This document shows positions 22,267 through 31,403 of a DNA stretch of 64,000 nucleotides, piece by piece. The translations under genes were made by a program, and so were the position numbers. The DNA is from JAMQPK01 sp035937795 (GTDB taxonomy: Bacteria; Acidobacteriota; Vicinamibacteria; Vicinamibacterales; JAMQPK01). The number at the start of each line of letters is the position of its first letter. The first letter of the stretch is position 1. Under the pieces are notes generated by a model that searched no databases, was not told where the DNA came from, and was given only the letters and a program-made list of their open reading frames with translations. The DNA lies in the NCBI GenBank assembly GCA_035937795.1, contig DASZHO010000121.1, positions 1 through 64,000 on the forward strand, in the 5' to 3' direction.

Positions 22267-24029
22267 TCGATCTTCTTCAGTGGAATTGTAGCAGGCTGGT
22301 AGGGCAGCGAGCTCAGGTCGAGCGAGCCCTTCACCGGCGGCACGTCCTGGAAGAGGAAATCCCACTTCCAGCGCTCGGATGGATTCGAGCTCTGCAGCCA
22401 GGTGCGCGCGGCTACCGGCCGGCTGAACGCCATCTGCTGCAGCGTGGCATATTCCTGGAGGTGAACGAGGTCGTTCGCGATTTCGGTGCGCGCGCGATCC
22501 GGCGTCGGGAGCTCGACGCCGAGAATTGTGCCGACGCGCGCCAGAATCAGGCAGTCGTCCACCGCGTCGCCCGGGGCGGCGGTGACCGTGGCGGCGGCCT
22601 GCACGCGTCCCTGGTCGTTGGTATAGGAGCCGTCTTTCTCGTAGGCCGTCGACCCGGCGAGGACAAAATCGGCCGCGGCCGTCAGCCCGGAGTGCAGCAC
22701 GCCCTGGACGACGAGAAGGGGCAGCAGTCCGCTGTCGCGCGCGCCGATGATCCAGGACAGGTCGCCTATCGTTCCGGCGGGACCCGGGTCGAAGACGTAG
22801 AGCGCCTCGACGTGACCGCCCTCGACGGCCGCGCGCAGCTCCGTCAGATCGGGTTTCGGGAGATCTCGTTTTTCGACGAGGCCGAGGTCGATGGCGCCGT
22901 TGACGTTCGGAGCGTCGACAACCGGCACCTTGAATTTCACGCCGCTTGGCTGGGGCTTCTCGCTCAGCCGCCAGCTGACACTGACCGCCGAGCCGGTCGC
23001 GGCCGCCAGGGCCTTCAGCAAATGCAGCTCCTCGAGCGACGCATGCGCCGAGGCGAGAAACCGCACCTGGTGAGAGGCGAGGCGGGCGGCCAGAGCGCGC
23101 AACGCCTCGTGCCAGGCGACGGGCTGCTGCACGCCGGGACGGGTGCGCACCTGCGGTTGCGTGAGCCGCGCGTCGCCTTCCACCCAGTGGTAATCGAAGC
23201 GGCCGATGTCGCACATCCAATAGCCGTTCACGTCCGGGTTGAATCGCGGGGTCACGCGCGCCATCGCGGGACCCTTGGCCCACTCCGGCTTCGCCTTGAT
23301 CCAGACCGTCGTGTTACACCCCTTGGAGCAGAACGTGCAAATCGTGTCGGCCGCGAGCGGGTTGTCCCACGGCCGTGACTTGAATCGGTAGTCGCGCGTG
23401 GTAATGGCGCCTACCGGGCACACGTCCATCAAATTGCCGGACAGGAGCGAGTGCACGCCTTCTTCCTTGTACGTCGCAATCTCGCTGCCGGCGCCGCGAT
23501 CGGTGATGCCAATCTGAGCGTCGCCATCTACATCGCGCATGAACCGCACGCAGCGCGTGCACAGGATGCACCGGTTGCGGTTCAGCATGAGCGTGGGACC
23601 GAAATCGACGTCGGCCTCGACGCCTTCCCCGTCGAACACGCGCCGCGGAAACTCCATCCGGCTGCGCCCCGGCCCGAACTCATAGGAAAAATCCTGCAGG
23701 GGACACTCGCCGCCCTTGTCGCACACCGGGCAGTCGAGCGGGTGGTTGATCAGGAGAAATTCGAACACGCCCGCGCGGGCTTCGATCACGTCGGGCGTTT
23801 TGGTATGGACGACCATGCCGTCGGTGCACGTGGTGGAGCACGACGTCTGAAGCTTCGGCATCTTCTCGATCTTCACGATGCAGACGCGGCACGAGCCGTC
23901 GACGCCGAGCCCCGGATGGAAGCAGTAGTAGGGAAGGTCGATGCCGTGATCGAGCGCGGCCTCCAGCACGGTGCGCCCCTTCGGCACCGTCAGCTCCCTG
24001 CCGTCGATCGTGATCTTTACGGTGTCCAT
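22263..24029 (-). CDS. nuoG: NADH-quinone oxidoreductase subunit G (iron-sulfur)
   Basis: This 588-aa protein has an N-terminal [2Fe-2S] domain (about 1-80) with Cys in YYCFHPGLGVDGSCRVC. The NuoG His/Cys cluster follows (HPLDCPVCDKGGECPLQ). [4Fe-4S] sites come next (RCILCTRCVRFMRDV; GNLMDVCPVGAIT), then CTFCSKGCN. The rest is a reduced molybdopterin-oxidoreductase-like region without cofactor. It is shorter than the roughly 900-aa E. coli form. It carries electrons within complex I. No other nuo gene is in the window; a DsbD gene follows with overlap and an M1 peptidase precedes it. It could instead be a hydrogenase or formate dehydrogenase diaphorase-type subunit. Confidence 0.85.
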   Translation of the reverse strand: MDTVKITIDGRELTVPKGRTVLEAALDHGIDLPYYCFHPGLGVDGSCRVCIVKIEKMPKLQTSCSTTCTDGMVVHTKTPDVIEARAGVFEFLLINHPLDCPVCDKGGECPLQDFSYEFGPGRSRMEFPRRVFDGEGVEADVDFGPTLMLNRNRCILCTRCVRFMRDVDGDAQIGITDRGAGSEIATYKEEGVHSLLSGNLMDVCPVGAITTRDYRFKSRPWDNPLAADTICTFCSKGCNTTVWIKAKPEWAKGPAMARVTPRFNPDVNGYWMCDIGRFDYHWVEGDARLTQPQVRTRPGVQQPVAWHEALRALAARLASHQVRFLASAHASLEELHLLKALAAATGSAVSVSWRLSEKPQPSGVKFKVPVVDAPNVNGAIDLGLVEKRDLPKPDLTELRAAVEGGHVEALYVFDPGPAGTIGDLSWIIGARDSGLLPLLVVQGVLHSGLTAAADFVLAGSTAYEKDGSYTNDQGRVQAAATVTAAPGDAVDDCLILARVGTILGVELPTPDRARTEIANDLVHLQEYATLQQMAFSRPVAARTWLQSSNPSERWKWDFLFQDVPPVKGSLDLSSLPYQPATIPLKKID

Positions 24030-24100
24030 AACTTATTCAGCATACCTACACGCAGACCTTCCACGCAAAGCCGGGGGATTGGTCCGGGATCGGTCCGGGA

Positions 24101-26767
24101 TCACTTCACGAAGAGAACAGGGGCGGCGTTGTCGCGGTTCGCTTCCACGTCTTTCACCACCCCTGTCACCGGGATCCGCTGCTCGGTCACCTGCTCGGTG
24201 ACAGGAACGACGATGTCCAACGTGCCGTTGGCGTATTCCACCGTCACCGTGACCGGCACGTCGAAGATGTCGCCGACCTGCTCGAAGCGGACGACAACCT
24301 CGCCGGGCCCGACCTTGTAGCTGAACTTCAGCCGCGGCAACGGCGCGCTGTAGATCCACCGGTTGAAGAAGCGGTCGAGCGGCCGGTGCGATTCGGCCTC
24401 GAAGGCAGCCTTCAGATCTTCGGTTCCCGCTTTTTTGAAACGCCAGGTCGAGTAATACCGCTGGAGGCTGCGGAAAAATACCTCGTCGCCGACCAGCCGC
24501 CGCAGCATGTGCAACACGATGGCGCCTTTGTTGTAGACGAGCGCGCGAAAGATCCGGGAGTCGTTCTTCAGATGGCCGAGGCGATAGCCCAGGTAGACGG
24601 GCCCCTGGTCGGACCTGTCGATCGTCCAGCGCGACATCTGGCCGATCACGCGGCCGAATACATCTTTGCGGCGCGAGCGCTCGGCGTAGAGCGCGGCAAA
24701 ATACTGCGAGAATCCTTCGCTGAGCCACTGCTCGTGATAATTCTTCCATCCGACCGCCTGTCCCCACCATTGATGCGCCGCTTCATGCGCGACGAAAAAT
24801 TCGGGAAAGTCGTTGAAATAGGTCGGGTCGGTTCGCCAGAAGATGGGCGTCGCCGGGGGCGGCTGACTGAGCGCGGCGAAGTACGGCGGACTGTGGCCGC
24901 CGGGAGTGCTCCGCTCCACCACCGCGAGGGTGAACGATTGATACGGGATATCGCCTATCACGCCCGCGTAAAACTTCAGCACGTCTTGCGTGGTTTCTGA
25001 CAGGTCGAGCGCGCGGCGCCTCAGCATGCCGCTCGACTCCACCGACAGCGTGGCCTCGTTGTACGAGACGCCGCTCATCGAAGAGCTCGTTTCTGTGTCC
25101 GACGGGGCAAGAGACACGACGGCGTTGTCCACGTGCACGAACCGGCTGATGGCCCAGGCGATGTAGCGCACGGGTTGCGTGGCGCTGAAGTGATATTCCT
25201 TCCAGCCGCGCGCGTCCTTCGTCCCGTTCGGTACGAGCTTGGGAAATCCTTCGTCGATCGCGCCCGTGGCCACGCTCGAATAGTTGTCGGGCACGCGCAG
25301 CACGAGATCTGCGGTGGCGTAGTCGGTCACCGGTCCCTGTGGATACCACCCGGACCGGCCGGTGTAGATGTAGCTGGGCTCGGGCTGAATGCTGAAAAAC
25401 TCGTTCGGCTCCTGCGGCGCCAGCTCGAGCGCTTCACGTTCCGGCGGTACGGCGTGCAGCCGCCCGCCGTAGCTGATGTCGAGATCGAGCACCGTGTTGG
25501 CCGGCAGCTGCTCCGGCAGATTGATGACGACGTCGTTCTGGCCGCTCACCCGGAGCGCCATCAGGTAGCCGAACTTGTGACTCATCACCGAGCGGATGAC
25601 GAGCGGCTCGGCGAGGGTAAGAACCAGCGTGGACAGCGGTCCGTGTCTGGCGACCAGATACACGCTCGCACGGCCGTCGATCCACTCGCGCTGCGGATCG
25701 AAGCTCGCCTCGATGTCGTAGTGCAGGATGTGGTACTCCATCTGATCGTCTTCGCTGAAGAACGGCCCGCGCGAAGCCAGCTTCTCTCTCGACGCGTAGA
25801 TCGAAATCGTTCGCTGCCGGGTCCGGTCGAAAAATCGAATGTCTTCCGGGTCCGACGCCGAGCGCATGTAGGTGAGGTGGGTCCTGTCGGTCTGAATCTC
25901 GGTGACGAGGTCCCCCGGTTTGGGCTCGACGGACCATTTCTCTCGGCTGAGATCCCCCAGATCGAGGCCGAAGGAGAGATTCAGGTTGTCCTGGAAGATC
26001 GGGTCGGCGCGCTTGAAGTCCCGCCTGTCCACCGGCCGCGGCTTGAGCGACGCGGCCGCGATGTACTGGTCGAACTCCGCCGGGTTCACGCGTACATACA
26101 GCCATTCGAACCGGGTCCGGAGCTGTTCGGCGCCGCAGAAAATCTTCACCTGGCCTCTTTCCGCCTCCGGCGCGGGGGAGAACGTCAGGTCCCCTTGGCC
26201 GAGCAGTACGATCCCGGTGATGCCGCTTTCGGTTTCGGCGGTGAATGCGAGCCCCTTCGGCAGGTGCACGTCGAAGTCTTCGGCGGACAGCTCGAGGTTC
26301 TCGACGATGAATTCCTTGGCGGGGTTCAGCTCCAGCCGATACAGCCCTCCCATCGTCGTCAGCACGGCCAGCGACGAGATCCGCCAGTTGTCGCTGGCCG
26401 GCTCGGCGCGCCTCAACTCGATGAGCCACGTGCCCACGCGCCCTCTCCGGCCGAACTCCGCCAGCACGTCGACATAAAGATCGTAGCCGGCGCCCGCCGC
26501 CACTTTCTGGCTGGGCACGCGCAACCGCTCGTGCACGACCGCTCGCGTAATTCCAGGCAGGACCCAGTCGTCGAGAAACTGATCGCGCGTCTGATCGCTG
26601 GCGCCCGGCTCCAGCATCGCGAGATACGACGCCCGGTCCCGGGCCTCCAGCACATGCTCGAGCTGACGCAGAACTTCGGCGACGCCGTCATGCCGTGGCG
26701 TGGCTTGCGCCCCCGCGATGGCGGGAACACCCAGAAGCAGGGAGATGAGAAGACGAGCGCGCCTCAC
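24101..26767 (-). CDS. Secreted M1-family aminopeptidase
   Basis: This zinc metallopeptidase of about 888 aa has a signal peptide (RRARLLISLLLGVPAIAGAQA). A long N-terminal region of about 400 residues of non-catalytic beta-rich sequence comes before the M1 core. The active site reads FFVAHEAAHQWWGQAVGWKNYHEQWLSEGFSQY, with HExxH and the third ligand Glu 18 residues on; GGHSPPYFAAL sits where M1 enzymes have GAMEN. GTG 26767 is taken as start because the signal peptide begins there; the frame extends upstream into kbl only by chance. It probably degrades peptides in the periplasm or outside. It is one of several peptidases in this window. Confidence 0.88.
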   Translation of the reverse strand: MRRARLLISLLLGVPAIAGAQATPRHDGVAEVLRQLEHVLEARDRASYLAMLEPGASDQTRDQFLDDWVLPGITRAVVHERLRVPSQKVAAGAGYDLYVDVLAEFGRRGRVGTWLIELRRAEPASDNWRISSLAVLTTMGGLYRLELNPAKEFIVENLELSAEDFDVHLPKGLAFTAETESGITGIVLLGQGDLTFSPAPEAERGQVKIFCGAEQLRTRFEWLYVRVNPAEFDQYIAAASLKPRPVDRRDFKRADPIFQDNLNLSFGLDLGDLSREKWSVEPKPGDLVTEIQTDRTHLTYMRSASDPEDIRFFDRTRQRTISIYASREKLASRGPFFSEDDQMEYHILHYDIEASFDPQREWIDGRASVYLVARHGPLSTLVLTLAEPLVIRSVMSHKFGYLMALRVSGQNDVVINLPEQLPANTVLDLDISYGGRLHAVPPEREALELAPQEPNEFFSIQPEPSYIYTGRSGWYPQGPVTDYATADLVLRVPDNYSSVATGAIDEGFPKLVPNGTKDARGWKEYHFSATQPVRYIAWAISRFVHVDNAVVSLAPSDTETSSSMSGVSYNEATLSVESSGMLRRRALDLSETTQDVLKFYAGVIGDIPYQSFTLAVVERSTPGGHSPPYFAALSQPPPATPIFWRTDPTYFNDFPEFFVAHEAAHQWWGQAVGWKNYHEQWLSEGFSQYFAALYAERSRRKDVFGRVIGQMSRWTIDRSDQGPVYLGYRLGHLKNDSRIFRALVYNKGAIVLHMLRRLVGDEVFFRSLQRYYSTWRFKKAGTEDLKAAFEAESHRPLDRFFNRWIYSAPLPRLKFSYKVGPGEVVVRFEQVGDIFDVPVTVTVEYANGTLDIVVPVTEQVTEQRIPVTGVVKDVEANRDNAAPVLFVK

Positions 26768-26823
26768 GGAGGTATTAGAACACGGGCGCCGGAGCCGTGG
26801 CGGGGGGTTCTGAGCCCGGGTCG

Positions 26824-28008
26824 TCAAATCAGGCCGAGCTCGCGCCCGACCTTCTGAAATGCGTCGAGCGCGAATTGCAGGTCTTCGCGCGTGTGCGTGG
26901 CAGTGACGATGGTGCGGACGCGGGCTTTGTCGCGGGCCACGGTCGGGAAGCCGATACCCTGCGCGAACACGCCTTCGCCGAACAGCCGGTCCGACAGCTT
27001 CATCGCCAGCGAGGCATCGCCGACGATCACCGGCGTAATCGGGCTCTGGCTGAGCCCGGTGTTGAACCCCAGGTCGTGCAACCCTGCCTTGAAGAATCTG
27101 GTGTTGTTCCACAGCGCGTCGATCAGTGCCGGCTCCTCGAGCAGCACGTCGATCGCCGCGATGCAGGTGGCGGTGACCGACGGCGGATGCGACGTGGAAA
27201 ACAGGAATGGCCGGCCTCGGTGCTGCAGAAACTCGATCAGGTTTCTGTTGCCGGCCACGTATCCGCCGAGTGCGCCGATCGCCTTCGACAGCGTTCCCAC
27301 CTGAACGTCCACGCGCCCGTGCACTCCGAAATGGTCGACGGTTCCGCGGCCGTTCCGTCCGAACACCCCGCTGGCATGCGCATCGTCCACCATCATGATG
27401 CAGCCGTACTCTTCGGCGACGCCGCAAAGATCGGGCAGCGCGCCGAGATCGCCGTCCATGCTGAACACGCCATCCGTGATCAGAAGCTTGCGCTGCGTCT
27501 TCGGCAGATCGCGGACGATGGCGCGGGCGGCCGCGACGTCGCGATGGGGAAAGACCTTGATCGACGCCTTGCTCAGGCGGCGTCCGTCGATGATGCTGGC
27601 GTGGTTCAGCTCATCGGAAATGACGACATCGTCTTTTGTCAGGATGGCGGCGACCGTTCCGGCGTTGGCCGCGAAGCCGCTCTGAAAAACGACGACGGCT
27701 TCGGTTTGCTTGAATTCGGCGAGGCGCTTCTCGAGCTCCATGTGGAGCGCCATCGTTCCCGCGATCGTCCGCACCGAGCCGGTGCCGACGCCGAATTCCG
27801 CGACGGCGGCCAGCGCGGCCTTCCTCAGGCGCGGATGCGTCGTGAGGCCGAGATAGTTATTCGACGACAGATTGACGACGTCGCGGCCGTCGACCGTCGT
27901 GCGCGCCCCCTGCTCGCGGTTGAGGACGCGCAGGCGGCGGAAGAGGCCTTGCGACTTGAGCGAATTGAGCTCGTCGGCGAGGAAAGAAAGAGGGTCTGGG
28001 TGGATCAT
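26824..28008 (-). CDS. kbl: Glycine C-acetyltransferase (2-amino-3-ketobutyrate CoA ligase)
   Basis: This 394-aa PLP enzyme of the alpha-oxoamine synthase family converts 2-amino-3-ketobutyrate and CoA to glycine and acetyl-CoA in threonine degradation. Motifs are LSSNNYLGLTTHPRL, FQSGFAANAGTV, SDELNHASIIDG, VDDAHASGVFG and the PLP-lysine in GTLSKAIGALGGYVAG. Length is typical. The expected partner, threonine dehydrogenase (tdh), is absent, so BioF-like or serine-linked activity cannot be excluded. Just upstream of the start is a large inverted heptad-repeat structure (28011-28128). Confidence 0.88.
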   Translation of the reverse strand: MIHPDPLSFLADELNSLKSQGLFRRLRVLNREQGARTTVDGRDVVNLSSNNYLGLTTHPRLRKAALAAVAEFGVGTGSVRTIAGTMALHMELEKRLAEFKQTEAVVVFQSGFAANAGTVAAILTKDDVVISDELNHASIIDGRRLSKASIKVFPHRDVAAARAIVRDLPKTQRKLLITDGVFSMDGDLGALPDLCGVAEEYGCIMMVDDAHASGVFGRNGRGTVDHFGVHGRVDVQVGTLSKAIGALGGYVAGNRNLIEFLQHRGRPFLFSTSHPPSVTATCIAAIDVLLEEPALIDALWNNTRFFKAGLHDLGFNTGLSQSPITPVIVGDASLAMKLSDRLFGEGVFAQGIGFPTVARDKARVRTIVTATHTREDLQFALDAFQKVGRELGLI

Positions 28009-28010
28009 AT

Positions 28011-28106
<96 letters not shown>

Positions 28107-28128
<22 letters not shown>

Positions 28129-30101
28129 TATACCTTGTCTCCGTCGAATTCAGCGGCCAGACGCGCACCGTGCCCGGACAGCCACTGACTCACGGCCTTG
28201 CCGCGGCCGTCCTTGTAGTAGGTCTCGTGTACCACCGCGTGGGTGGCGCCCGAGGCCACGAGTGAGTCCCACGCGTCGTCCGGGCGGTCCTCCGGCTGGC
28301 GGAGCATGAAGGCGCGAAGCGAATAGCTGAGGGGAAACGTGCCGCTGTATCCGTTGATCAACGGATGCCAGTGCACCGTGGAATAAAAAACGTACCGCAG
28401 CTCGTAGGCCCACTCGCCAAGGGGGAATTCCGCCACGATCGTGTCGGCCGGCAGCGTTCCGAGGAATTTGTACACGGCCGGCACTTGCTCACCGGTGAAC
28501 ACGCGCGAGGGGGGTGTTTCGTAATCATCTACGGGAACCGTACCATTCACCACGATGGGCGCAGCAAACGACTCGGCAACGGCAAAGAATCCGATCGAAA
28601 CGACAGTCAGCGCGCCGTGACGGAACCGCCGTTGGAGATCGAAGGCACCCGAGCCCGCTGCGATCGACAGGAACATCATCACCAACATGCCGTAGCGCGC
28701 CGGTACGCGCAATCCGTCGAAACCAGGCACGTGCCAGAAGAAAAACGCGTAAGGCGCGGTGCCGGACAGCGTGCGGCCCATGATGGTAATTTGAGGACCG
28801 AGCGAAAGCAGGAACGTCAGCAGCGCGAGCAGCACCGCGATGCCCGTCACCGAGCCGGCAAAATGAGCCGCGAAGGACCGTGCGCGCGGCGACGTGGCGA
28901 GCAGCGCGGCGAGCGCGGCGAGGAGAATTTGAAAATTCCGAACCGGGCTCTTCACGCTGACCGCAAGCGGGCCGACGCCGGCAAACCCGTGGCCGGTGAG
29001 GATCAGCGCCAGAAACAGCGTGTAGAGCGCCGCGCCCGCCGTTACGACGTACACGAAGATCGTGAAGATCGGATGCGCGGCGCCCGGACCATGCGACCGG
29101 GCCCAGGCGGCGCGCACGGCTGCCACGAGGCCGATCGCGCCGAGTATCAGGGCGCTGAACCCTGGAAACAGGTCGCCTTCCATTTTGGGAAATGCTCGAA
29201 TCGCGCGGCCCCACAGCCGCGATTCGGCCGGCGAAGTCCAGTAGCTGTACACGTCCGCCGCGTACGACTCGACTTCCGTCAGCGATCGCGGCGGAAACCC
29301 CAGCCACCTGAGTTCGAGATACGGCAGCAGAAACGGCAGCGTGACGAGCCCTACGGCTGTCGCGGTGATCCCCAGCGACGTCCAGATCCGCCAGTCCCCC
29401 CACAACCGCCGGCTGGCAACCTCGAACAGCGTGTATGCGACCACGCACGGCGCGAAAAACATCAGGAAGTAGCCGCACGACAGGTTCTGCGCGACCAGCG
29501 CCGCGCCGGCGCCGGCGAGCGGCCGGAGGCGGCGCGTGTCGAAATAGCGCCGCAAACCGTAAAGCACGAACGGCATCCACTGCGACGACATCACCTGCAG
29601 GTGCGCGAACTGCGGTACGCGCATCGGCGCAAACGCGTAAATCAGCCCGGCGGCGAACCCCGCCGGGCGGCTACCGGTGACTTCCCGCACGAACAGGAAC
29701 ATGCCGAGACCCGACAGCACGAACGTGGAGAGAAACAGCAGGTTGTAGCAGAGGATGATGTTGTGCGTCAGCGCATACACCGGAAGGATCTGCACCGCCT
29801 GCGCGAAGAGATGCTCGGAGTAGGCGAGTGTCAGCGGCTCGGGATAGAAGATGTTGGCATCCCAGAGTCCGCCAAGCGCGTGAAGGTGGCCTGAAAGAAA
29901 GCGCAGAAGATGGTCGGCGTCCCAGCCAAGAATCCAGCAGTTCAGCAGCGAGTCGCCGAGATCCCAGGGAATGTCGTGGGTCAGGCCGGGTAAAAGCGGC
30001 CAGGTGAAGGCGATGGCGATAAAAAAATAGCCCGCGGCGGCGACGGAAGTACGCAAGGCCGGTCTTTTTGGACCGGCCGAGACGGATTTGTCAACTGGCA
30101 A
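28107..30101 (-). CDS. Polytopic membrane protein, GT-C glycosyltransferase-like
   Basis: This 664-aa protein has about 11-13 membrane helices. An early loop, HDIPWDLGDSLLNCWILGWDADHLLRF, carries acidic residues in the position of the catalytic loop of GT-C (lipid-phosphosugar-using) glycosyltransferases. A soluble C-terminal part (about 530-664) follows. It would transfer a sugar from a polyprenyl donor outside the membrane, but no close family name can be given. TTG 30101 overlaps the preceding aminotransferase gene by 11 bases. The 3' end runs into the pyrimidine arm of the repeat, so the last codons derive from it (EFDGDKVYIVKSER). Confidence 0.65.
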
Positions 30102-31311
30102 GGAATGTTTTGTTGAACTCGCCGATCAGATCCCAGATCTCGTTGAGCTGCGACGGCGGCGCGAGGAACACCATCCGGAAATAGCCGGCGCGCGGATCCA
30201 TGCCGAATCCCGAGCCATGCACGCATAACACGCCCGTGGCGCGGAGCAGTTCCAGTACGTACTGCTCGTCGGTCTTACCGGCAGGCAACTCGATCCTCGG
30301 CATTGCATAAAACGCCGCCTTCGGCATGGTGGAGGTCATGTGCGGCGTCGCGTTCGCACGCTTGTAAACGATCTCCGCACGTTCGCGCAGCGCGGCTCTG
30401 AAGAGCGCCTGATGCGAGCGGTCGCCTTTCAAGGCCGGTGCGATGGCGCGCTGCATGGGCATCGTCGAGCACAACCGGCCTTCCGAGAGGCGAGTGATGG
30501 CCGAGAGCACCTCTTTCAGCCGGTCGCCGCCCCCCACGACCATCCATCCGGTCCGCCAGCCGGGCGCGAGGTAGCCCTTCGACAAACCGGACAACGAAAT
30601 AATCGGCGCGTCGTGGTCGAGCGACCCAATCGGCGCAATCGGCCCGCTGTAGGGCACGTCCTGATAGATCTCGTCGGCAATCATCGTCAATCCGCTCTCG
30701 TCGATGATATTCAGCAGCTCGCGGCGAAGAGACGGCGGATAGAGCGCGCCCGTCGGGTTGTTCGGGTCGTTCACGACCAGCACCCTGGTGCGCGGCCTGA
30801 TCAGCTTGCGAATCTCGTTCGGGTCCGGCAGCCATCCGTTCTTCGGATCGGTGTGGTAATACACATCCCGCGCACCTATCTTGCGGGTCACGCCGGTGTA
30901 AAGAGGATAGGTTGGCAGCGGCAGCAGCACCTCGTCGCCGGGATCGGCCAGCGCCGTCAGCGCGAAGTCGATCCCTTCGGACGATCCCGAGGTCAGCACC
31001 ACGCGATCGGCAGAAACCGGCCATCCGCGCGAGGTGTTTTCGGCAGCGACCGCCTCGCGCGCCTCACGCAGCCCGGACGAGGGGCCATACCCGTTCTCGC
31101 CGTCGCGCAACGCCTTCTGCACCGCTTCGACCATGTGCGCCGGCGTCTTGAAGCCGAATGCGACGGGGTCGCCGGTGTTCAGCCAGTGCACAAACGTGCC
31201 AGCTGCTTCAACCTTCTCACCCTCGACGGCCACGCGGCGGATGGAATAGCTGACGCCGGAGAGCCGGCGGGCGGGCGGGATGATGGCCTCTGTCGTCTTG
31301 GGAACACTCAT
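30091..31311 (-). CDS. Class I/II PLP aminotransferase (AlaA-like)
   Basis: This 406-aa fold-type I aminotransferase has FGFKTPAHMVEAVQKAL, NGYGPSSGLREAREAVA, VLTSGSSEGIDFAL, VVNDPNNPTGALY and the PLP-lysine in SLSGLSKGYLAPGWRTGW. C-terminal FRMVFLAPPSQL holds the carboxylate-binding Arg. It resembles the glutamate-pyruvate transaminases (AlaA) of bacteria and archaea. Substrate specificity cannot be fixed from sequence alone. The ATG start is at 31311, with a 92-base divergent gap to the beta-helix gene. Confidence 0.85.
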   Translation of the reverse strand: MSVPKTTEAIIPPARRLSGVSYSIRRVAVEGEKVEAAGTFVHWLNTGDPVAFGFKTPAHMVEAVQKALRDGENGYGPSSGLREAREAVAAENTSRGWPVSADRVVLTSGSSEGIDFALTALADPGDEVLLPLPTYPLYTGVTRKIGARDVYYHTDPKNGWLPDPNEIRKLIRPRTRVLVVNDPNNPTGALYPPSLRRELLNIIDESGLTMIADEIYQDVPYSGPIAPIGSLDHDAPIISLSGLSKGYLAPGWRTGWMVVGGGDRLKEVLSAITRLSEGRLCSTMPMQRAIAPALKGDRSHQALFRAALRERAEIVYKRANATPHMTSTMPKAAFYAMPRIELPAGKTDEQYVLELLRATGVLCVHGSGFGMDPRAGYFRMVFLAPPSQLNEIWDLIGEFNKTFLAS

Positions 31312-31403
31312 GAATGAATTCTATCAGGTCGAGCCGATAAGACCTCTGAGGTCGGTAGGCCGGTGTGGGGCCCCAACTTGCAGGAGAGCTCGATACGACT
31401 CAG

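Noticed and set aside
22267..23283. N-terminal extension of the DsbD frame (915-residue ORF)
   Set aside because: It is an out-of-frame reading of nuoG with Arg/Ala-rich, non-conserved sequence; the signal peptide of DsbD starts at 22266.
26768..27427. N-terminal extension of the M1 peptidase frame (1108-residue ORF)
   Set aside because: It overlaps conserved kbl coding sequence in another frame and shows no domain.
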